This document shows positions 14,420 to 18,209 of a DNA stretch of 18,209 bases, one piece after another. The DNA is from DASWHK01 sp036398215 (GTDB taxonomy: Bacteria; Acidobacteriota; UBA890). A program made the position numbers and the translations under genes. Under the pieces are notes generated by a model. It did not search any database and was not told the origin of the DNA. It saw nothing but the letters and a program-made list of their open reading frames with translations. The DNA lies in assembly GCA_036398215.1 (NCBI GenBank), contig DASWHK010000119.1:1-18209 (forward strand). Direction: 5' to 3'. How positions within the stretch are numbered: the stretch's first letter is position 1; every line of letters starts with the position of its first letter.

Positions 14420-15673
14420 TCACCGCCCCGCGGGAGGATCGATCAGCACGCGATAGCGGCGCACCTGGGGAAAGGGGTCGGCGCTCACCGTATAGAGCCG
14501 TCCGTCGCCGCCCGCGGCCCAGGGCCGTCCGATCTGGGGGCTGGGGCGCCCCTCGGTGACCAGCGAATGGAGGAACCTGCCCTCGGCGTCGAACAGATCG
14601 AGGGAAGAGGCCCACTCGATGGGCGGACGCTCGTCGGCCGTGAGCGCCGTGTAGGCGTCCGGGTCGTCGACGTTGGTGGGCCACGAGGCCACCACCAGCC
14701 AATGCCCGCTGGCCAGGACGATGGGGGCACCGAGCCCCCCGAGGCCCATGGCCGCGTACTGATCCGGGTCGCGGGCGGCGAATCCAGGCCGGCGCAGGTA
14801 ATCGACGGCGCGCGAGACGTGCCGCAACAGGTTGCCGCGGCCGTCGTAGACCCGCAGGACGTAACGCTGCCAGTTGCCGATGTAGATCTTGTCGCCCGCG
14901 AAATGATGGCTGAGCTGGAAGATGAACCCGGGCGGCATCACGATCTCGGGCTCCGACGCGATCCGGAAGCGCTCGATGACGCGCAGCGGCGCGCCGAGAC
15001 CGAGGATCACGTAGTCGTTCGCCGCCGCCTCGAAGACGTTCTCCATGAGGGCCAGGCGGCCGCCCGGCAGCGAGCCGCCCATGTAGGCGTCGCCGAGACC
15101 GGCCTCGGCCAACTGCCTGGCGCCCCGATGCTGGCCGTCGACCCCCCAGGCGTCGAGCTGGCTGCCGGAGCGGCTCAGCACCCAGAGGGTCTCGGCGCCG
15201 TCGAAGGCGATGCCGCGGACCCCGCCAAGCTCCCCGCTCCCCGCGCCGCCGCCGCCGCTGCGCCAGCGAACCGAGCCGTCGGCGGCGAACGAGACCAGCT
15301 GCGAGGCGCCGGCGTCGTAGACGTAGACGTTGCCCTCGGGATCGACCTCGGCGCCGCCAATGGCGGCGAGGACGGCGTCCTCGGGGTCAGCCTCGGCCCC
15401 ATAGATGGCCTCGAGCTCGAAGCGCAACGGCGGCCGGCCGGCGCCCTCCCACAGGCCGGCGGCCGGGTTCTCGACGTAGGCGACCCCGTCGCGCTCGTGG
15501 ATCGAGACCCGCGGGTCGGCGGAACCGGCGGCGCCGGTGGACACGGGCGGGCCGTGATCGCCGGCGCCGGAAGGCTCGGAGCTCCCACCGTCGCCGTTGC
15601 CGGTGGCTCCGGCGCACGCCGAGAGCGCCGACAGGCAGGCGGCGAGCGCCAGAAGGTGGAGGGCACGAAGCAT
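14420..15673 (-). CDS. Six-bladed beta-propeller lipoprotein
   Basis: 417 aa. The signal peptide ends in a lipobox LSAC (Cys20), followed by a Gly/Ser-rich linker, so it is a lipoprotein. The rest is a propeller of the NHL/six-bladed type, seen in blocks such as GAEVDPEGNVYVYDAG, LVSFAADGSVRWRSGG, DAWGVDGQHRGARQL and LDLFDAEGRFLHSL. The C-terminus ends in VRRYRVLI. It resembles the C-terminal part of the pseudogene at 16343 (DEEGRYLGD, VKRYRIVL), so the two look like paralogs. The role is unknown; such proteins may bind ligands or partners at the cell envelope. It is 77 bp downstream of the DUF411 lipoprotein gene and probably co-transcribed with it. Confidence 0.85.
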   Translation of the reverse strand: MLRALHLLALAACLSALSACAGATGNGDGGSSEPSGAGDHGPPVSTGAAGSADPRVSIHERDGVAYVENPAAGLWEGAGRPPLRFELEAIYGAEADPEDAVLAAIGGAEVDPEGNVYVYDAGASQLVSFAADGSVRWRSGGGGAGSGELGGVRGIAFDGAETLWVLSRSGSQLDAWGVDGQHRGARQLAEAGLGDAYMGGSLPGGRLALMENVFEAAANDYVILGLGAPLRVIERFRIASEPEIVMPPGFIFQLSHHFAGDKIYIGNWQRYVLRVYDGRGNLLRHVSRAVDYLRRPGFAARDPDQYAAMGLGGLGAPIVLASGHWLVVASWPTNVDDPDAYTALTADERPPIEWASSLDLFDAEGRFLHSLVTEGRPSPQIGRPWAAGGDGRLYTVSADPFPQVRRYRVLIDPPAGR

Positions 15674-15750
15674 GTGAAGATGATCTCTCCGGGCCCGGGG
15701 CGGCGCAAACCGATGGCCGGCCGCAAGGATCGGGCGCGCGGCGATACCGC

Positions 15751-16221
15751 TCAGCGCCGGTCGAAGACCCCGGTCATCTGGCCGTTCTCGTCGAAGGCGA
15801 GGATGCGGTACGGCTCCGGCTGCGGGGACTCCATGCCCGGGGAACCGGCGGGCATCCCGGGAACCGCGATGCCGGCGATAGCCGGCCGCTCGGCGAGAAG
15901 ACGGGCGACCGCGTCGGCCGGGACGTGTCCCTCGACGACGTAGCCCTCGACGGTCGCCGTGTGGCAGGCGGCCAGCGGCGGGCCGATGTTGTGCTCACGC
16001 TTCAGGGCGCCGAGCGCGTCGCCGCCGACCTCCTCGGTGGTGACCGCGAAGCCACTGTCGCGCATGTGGGCGACCCATCCCTTGCAGCACATACAGGTCG
16101 AGGTCAGCACGACATGGACCGCCTGTCCCTGCCCGGCGGGCGCCGAGCTGCAGCCCGCCGCGGCAACCGCCAGCGCCAGCATCAAGGCCTTCAACGTACG
16201 TCTGTTTCGGATCGCGTTCAT
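15751..16221 (-). CDS. DUF411 family lipoprotein with CxCC copper-site motif
   Basis: 156 aa from the ATG at 16221, chosen because it starts a clear lipoprotein signal (KALMLALAVAAAGC, lipobox Cys24); an upstream start at 16287 would bury it. The mature part has STCMCCKGWVAHMRDSGF (Cys43, Cys45, Cys46) and a later ACHT (Cys86), the pattern of the DUF411 family, often linked to copper or metal resistance, though the exact chemistry is not established. The C-terminal segment is GIAVPGMPAGSPGMES, then YRILAFDENG. A TATCAT -10-like hexamer ends 6 bp before the start, which may mean a leaderless message. It stands between the propeller pseudogene and the propeller lipoprotein. Confidence 0.9.
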   Translation of the reverse strand: MNAIRNRRTLKALMLALAVAAAGCSSAPAGQGQAVHVVLTSTCMCCKGWVAHMRDSGFAVTTEEVGGDALGALKREHNIGPPLAACHTATVEGYVVEGHVPADAVARLLAERPAIAGIAVPGMPAGSPGMESPQPEPYRILAFDENGQMTGVFDRR

Positions 16222-16227
16222 GCCCGG

Positions 16228-16233
16228 ATGATA
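16228..16233 (-). promoter_or_regulatory. Candidate -10 element (TATCAT) abutting the DUF411 start
   Basis: On the minus strand, TATCAT is followed by six bases and then the ATG. Transcription would begin about at the start codon itself, so the message would be leaderless. No clear -35 is seen at the expected distance. The -10 match alone is not proof of a promoter. Confidence 0.3.
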
Positions 16234-16342
16234 CCAAAATACGACGCGCGGGGAAGCGGCGTGGCCCTCGCCGGATGTCTCCCCCATCGGACACGATCCC
16301 TCGTCGGCTCGCCGCGCGAGCCGCGGCGGCCGCGACGCGGAC

Positions 16343-17076
16343 CTATTCCGGCAAGACGATTCGGTAGCGCTTCACAAGCACGATGCCGAGGTCGTCCTGG
16401 AAGGCGCTCAGGAACACCGTGTCGTCGATATGAGGCGCTGGATACATCTGGATCCCTTCGGGGAGGTCCGCATCTCCCAGGTAGCGTCCCTCTTCGTCGA
16501 AGACGTCCCACGTGGAGTGTTCCCGCCAGCAGGGCTCCGAGTACGCCTCGGAGACCTCGTCGATCGAGGGGTTCTCGTTGCATTCTCCCTCGGTGTGGTA
16601 GCCGGCCCCGGGCCGATTGACCCAGATGCGGCCGGCGTGATCGGCGAGAAAGCGCGAGAAAGCCGGCTTCGTCGTGGGGACCTCGGGGCCGTTCCAGACC
16701 CACTCCGGATCGGTGTTGCGCATGTTCGCGGTGGCGCGTCGCTTCTGCCAGGCGGCCTCGGCGGGCTCGACCGGTCGAGGCGCGCCGTCCCGCCCCAGAT
16801 CGAGCCCGAGATGGTGCGGACCGTGGTGACGTTGCCCGCGGTGATCGTCTCGGAGCGCCAATCCTCGGCGCCCGCCGGCTCGCCGTCGCCGCCGCCGGAG
16901 CAGGCGGCGAGGGCGGCAAGCGCCGCGGCGGCCAGCAGCTTCCGGCGGCGGAACGCCGGCGCACCGGGCGCTTGCCGGCCACGGCCAGGCGACGGCCCGG
17001 TCAGGGCGCTGCCCCGGGATAGCGGGGATCGGGGCGCGGGGGCGGGTCGGAGGGCGGGGGAGGGGTATTCGCTCAT
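16343..17076 (-). pseudogene. Six-bladed propeller lipoprotein, internally deleted and frameshifted
   Basis: From 17076 the first frame gives a long lead and then RRRKLLAAAALAALAACSGGG with a lipobox, an acidic linker and TTVRTISGSIWGGTARL. Near 16780 the coding sense jumps frame and continues as APRPVEPAEAAWQKRRATA, DPEWVWNGPEVPTTKPAF, ADHAGRIWV, DVFDEEGRYLGD and a C-terminal VLVKRYRIVL. Start-like and end-like parts of the same propeller family are thus joined with a shift and with far too little between them: about 240 codons in all against about 400 in the intact paralog at 14420. A 14-bp perfect palindrome, CTCGACCGGTCGAG (16766-16779), lies at the junction. A sequencing frameshift is possible but would not restore the missing blades. 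Confidence 0.7.
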
Positions 17077-17130
17077 GGTCTCGCGGGCTGCCTCGGGGAG
17101 GGCGCCGCAGTTGGTCGGCGAAGATCGCCG

Positions 17131-17158
17131 GACGAACGGCGGCGAGAAATGCAAGCTA
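17131..17158 (+). repeat. Dispersed 28-bp repeat, copy C
   Basis: It begins GACGAACGGC and continues GGCGAGAAATGCAAGCTA, matching copies A and B with a few changes. Its left flank (GATCGCCG) also resembles that of copy B (GATGCCGGC), so the real unit may be longer on that side. Confidence 0.55.
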
Positions 17159-17444
17159 ACGTCCCAATGTTAAAAAAGCAACACTGTGTCGCGGAGCCTG
17201 ACTCTTGATTGAGACGGCGGTGGCGCGGCATCGGCTGACAGGTGTCTGCTGTAATACTCGTGCTCCGGGACGCGAGGCGGGAGGACGCGCGCCAGATTCG
17301 GAAGGTGCCGGGCGGCCATGGTTCCGGCCGAAGGGTGTTGGAGCTGGAATCATCCGCCTTCGATGTGAAATCATCGCGGCGGCCCGGTTGGGCACCGAGC
17401 GCGCCGGCGGATCGGCACGTGCCCGCCGCCATGGACCGGTCACG

Positions 17445-17528
17445 ACGAACCGACAACCCGCCACGACGGACCAACAACCCGCCACGACGGACCGACAACC
17501 CGCCACGACGGACCAACAACCCGCCACG
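17445..17528 (+). repeat. Tandem array, four 21-bp units
   Basis: Four direct units (17445-17465, 17466-17486, 17487-17507, 17508-17528) share the core ACAACCCGCCACG after ACGGACC. The eighth base alternates G, A, G, A, so the array also has a 42-bp period, as if a pair of units had doubled. The first unit has AAC where the others have GAC. It sits 27 bp before the start of the gene at 17556. There are no spacers, so it is not a CRISPR array. Confidence 0.9.
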
Positions 17529-17531
17529 ATT

Positions 17532-17547
17532 TTCCGCGGCCGTGGGG
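17532..17547 (+). promoter_or_regulatory. Leader motif shared with the Crp/Fnr gene
   Basis: TTCCGCGGCCGTGGGG is identical to 4275-4290. In both places it is joined to the ribosome binding site and followed within 8 to 9 nt by an ATG. Here it runs directly into GGGGAGG. Confidence 0.45.
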
Positions 17548-17555
17548 AGGCTCTG

Positions 17556-17966
17556 ATGGACGACGAGATCACCGGGATGTTCCAGATCGCCAAGGTCCTC
17601 GACCAGCTGGACGAGAACGCTCGCGCCCGCGTCATCCGCTGGGCGGCCGACAAGTACGGCGTCGACCTGGGACAGCTCGACGCCGCGGAGCACGACGTCG
17701 AGTCGACCGATCAGACGATGTTCATCGGCGTCGACCCCGCGAAGGTCGCCGCCGCCAGGGCGGCCCGCGACGCGATGGTGGCCGGCCCCGGCGACGGCGA
17801 CTCCGGATCCGCGGCGTCCGGGCCCGCGGCCGAGCCGCCGTCGACACCGGCGGCGGCTGAGGCGCCCCCGCAACGCGATACCGAGAGACCGTCGTTTCTC
17901 GACACGCAGTTCCGCATGCACAGCGGCAAACAGCACCTCAAGAAGGCCAAGGAAGAGAAGAGCTGA
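17556..17966 (+). CDS. Hypothetical small protein, two-part architecture
   Basis: 136 aa from the ATG at 17556, with GGGGAGG 5 nt upstream, a very good start. The N-terminal part (EITGMFQIAKVLDQLDENAR, then ARVIRWAADKYGVDL) is a helical segment resembling those seen at the start of several small bacterial proteins of unknown function. The middle (about 70-105) is Ala/Gly/Pro/Ser-rich and probably disordered. The C-terminal part (PSFLDTQFRMHSGKQHLKKA, KEEKS) is basic. I do not recognise a family. The frame stays open upstream through the tandem array, but the strong ribosome binding site argues for this start. An upstream frame ends in TGATG overlapping this ATG, which may be chance. Confidence 0.8.
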   Translation: MDDEITGMFQIAKVLDQLDENARARVIRWAADKYGVDLGQLDAAEHDVESTDQTMFIGVDPAKVAAARAARDAMVAGPGDGDSGSAASGPAAEPPSTPAAAEAPPQRDTERPSFLDTQFRMHSGKQHLKKAKEEKS

Positions 17967-18108
17967 CGCTGGCTGATTCCGGGCCCCTCTGCGGCGCGGC
18001 GAGGCCTGCGTCTGCAACCACGAGGTGAGCGAAGAAGGGGCGTGGTCGGGCCTCCGTCGTGGGATTCGAGTCAATCGAGGCATGTCCCGCCCCAGGAGGG
18101 CGTGGTTT
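17967..18108. other. Downstream intergenic region, nothing definite
   Basis: About 140 bp of GC-rich sequence after the gene at 17556, before the element beginning at 18109. No T-tract terminator or coding sequence is supported. Confidence 0.4.
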
Positions 18109-18209
18109 CTAGCAGCCCGTGGTGAAACTCCCATGGGTCTGGTTGCGGCGAGAAGAGGCCAGATGCAAGGCGCCGCGACGACGGCGATGTTGAATACATC
18201 GTCGAGGAG
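18109..18209. mobile_element. Left half of a possible palindromic MITE or IS-derived element, cut by the window
   Basis: It begins CTAGCAGCCCGTGGTGAAAC, then has GAGGCCAGATGCAAGGCGCC and ends in the dyad CGATGTTGAATACATCG (18184-18200) followed by TCGAGGAG. From memory, interspersed elements in many bacteria have ends like CTAG-CAG-CCCGT-GAAA and a central region like GCCAGATGCAAGGCGC, with a mirrored right half. Only the left half and the centre can be inside the window, so the call is inference. Confidence 0.4.

Larger units (their letters stand above)
17077..17555. other. Long intergenic region with repeat C and tandem array
   Basis: 479 bp between the pseudogene start and the next plus-strand gene. 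It holds dispersed repeat copy C (17131-17158), a short A/T-rich stretch with AATGTTAAAAAAGCAACACT (about 17166-17185), a 4 x 21 bp tandem array (17445-17528) and the leader motif TTCCGCGGCCGTGGGG (17532-17547). Two reading frames are open across it but look non-coding. No clear promoter pair with normal spacing was found. Confidence 0.6.

Noticed and set aside
12808..14559. Long plus-strand open frame opposite the PQQ-type protein
   Set aside because: The minus-strand frame has membrane helices and repeated propeller blades; the plus product does not look like a protein family.
17235..17257. Sigma-70 promoter CTGACA ... TAATAC
   Set aside because: The gap between the two hexamers is only 11 bp, against about 17 for a normal promoter.
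17445..17528. CRISPR array
   Set aside because: Units are contiguous with no spacers and no cas genes are near.
17205..17555. Upstream extension of the gene at 17556 through the tandem array
   Set aside because: The frame is open, but the GGGGAGG before the ATG at 17556 is strong and the extension has no family-like sequence. Kept as a possibility only in the array finding.
17073..18134. Long minus-strand open frame across the tandem array and the gene at 17556
   Set aside because: It crosses a tandem array, an intergenic region and a well-started plus-strand gene, and shows only low-complexity Arg/Gly/Leu sequence.

Overview
The window is about 18.2 kb of very GC-rich bacterial chromosome and is almost fully coding. 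The organism cannot be fixed from this sequence. GC-rich codon use, exported quinoprotein-like and six-bladed beta-propeller lipoproteins, a response regulator with a C-terminal four-cysteine module and short dispersed repeats would fit an uncultured Acidobacteriota-like lineage. That placement is inference. No rRNA, tRNA, CRISPR array or intact transposase was seen.

Left part (1-1435, minus strand): the 5' part of a thioredoxin reductase gene (trxB), cut off by the window edge, lies downstream of a small gene with a CxxC pair and a Fis-type helix-turn-helix. A 10-bp perfect inverted repeat between them covers the trxB ribosome binding site. Next (1506-8428, plus strand): a tightly packed trio of a pteridine-reductase-like SDR, a glycerophosphodiester phosphodiesterase and an NAD-dependent sugar epimerase/dehydratase-like protein. 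They are followed by a Crp/Fnr regulator with a CRP-like palindrome in front of it, a large exported HEAT-repeat protein fused to a cyclophilin-type prolyl isomerase, and two small membrane proteins.

Middle and right part (8459-17076, minus strand): read 5' to 3' from the right, there is a decayed propeller lipoprotein pseudogene, a DUF411 copper-site lipoprotein, an intact six-bladed-propeller lipoprotein, a membrane-anchored PQQ-type beta-propeller protein, a REC-domain response regulator, and a complete four-subunit fumarate reductase operon, frdABCD. An unannotated 28-codon reading frame sits between frdB and frdC, with start/stop overlaps on both sides.

Right end (17077-18209): an AT-richer intergenic region holds one copy of a dispersed repeat and a 4 x 21 bp tandem array just ahead of a small hypothetical gene. 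The window ends inside what looks like the left half of a palindromic MITE-like element that begins with CTAGCAGCCCG.

Functionally, the best-supported units are anaerobic fumarate respiration (frdABCD), thiol redox (trxB) and lipid/nucleotide-sugar metabolism (GDPD plus epimerase). No complete novel defence or mobile system is evident. The most unusual signals are small: the frdB-frdC coupled micro-ORF, the trxB hairpin, the putative Crp autoregulatory site, a leader sequence shared by two distant genes, the tandem array and the dispersed repeats.
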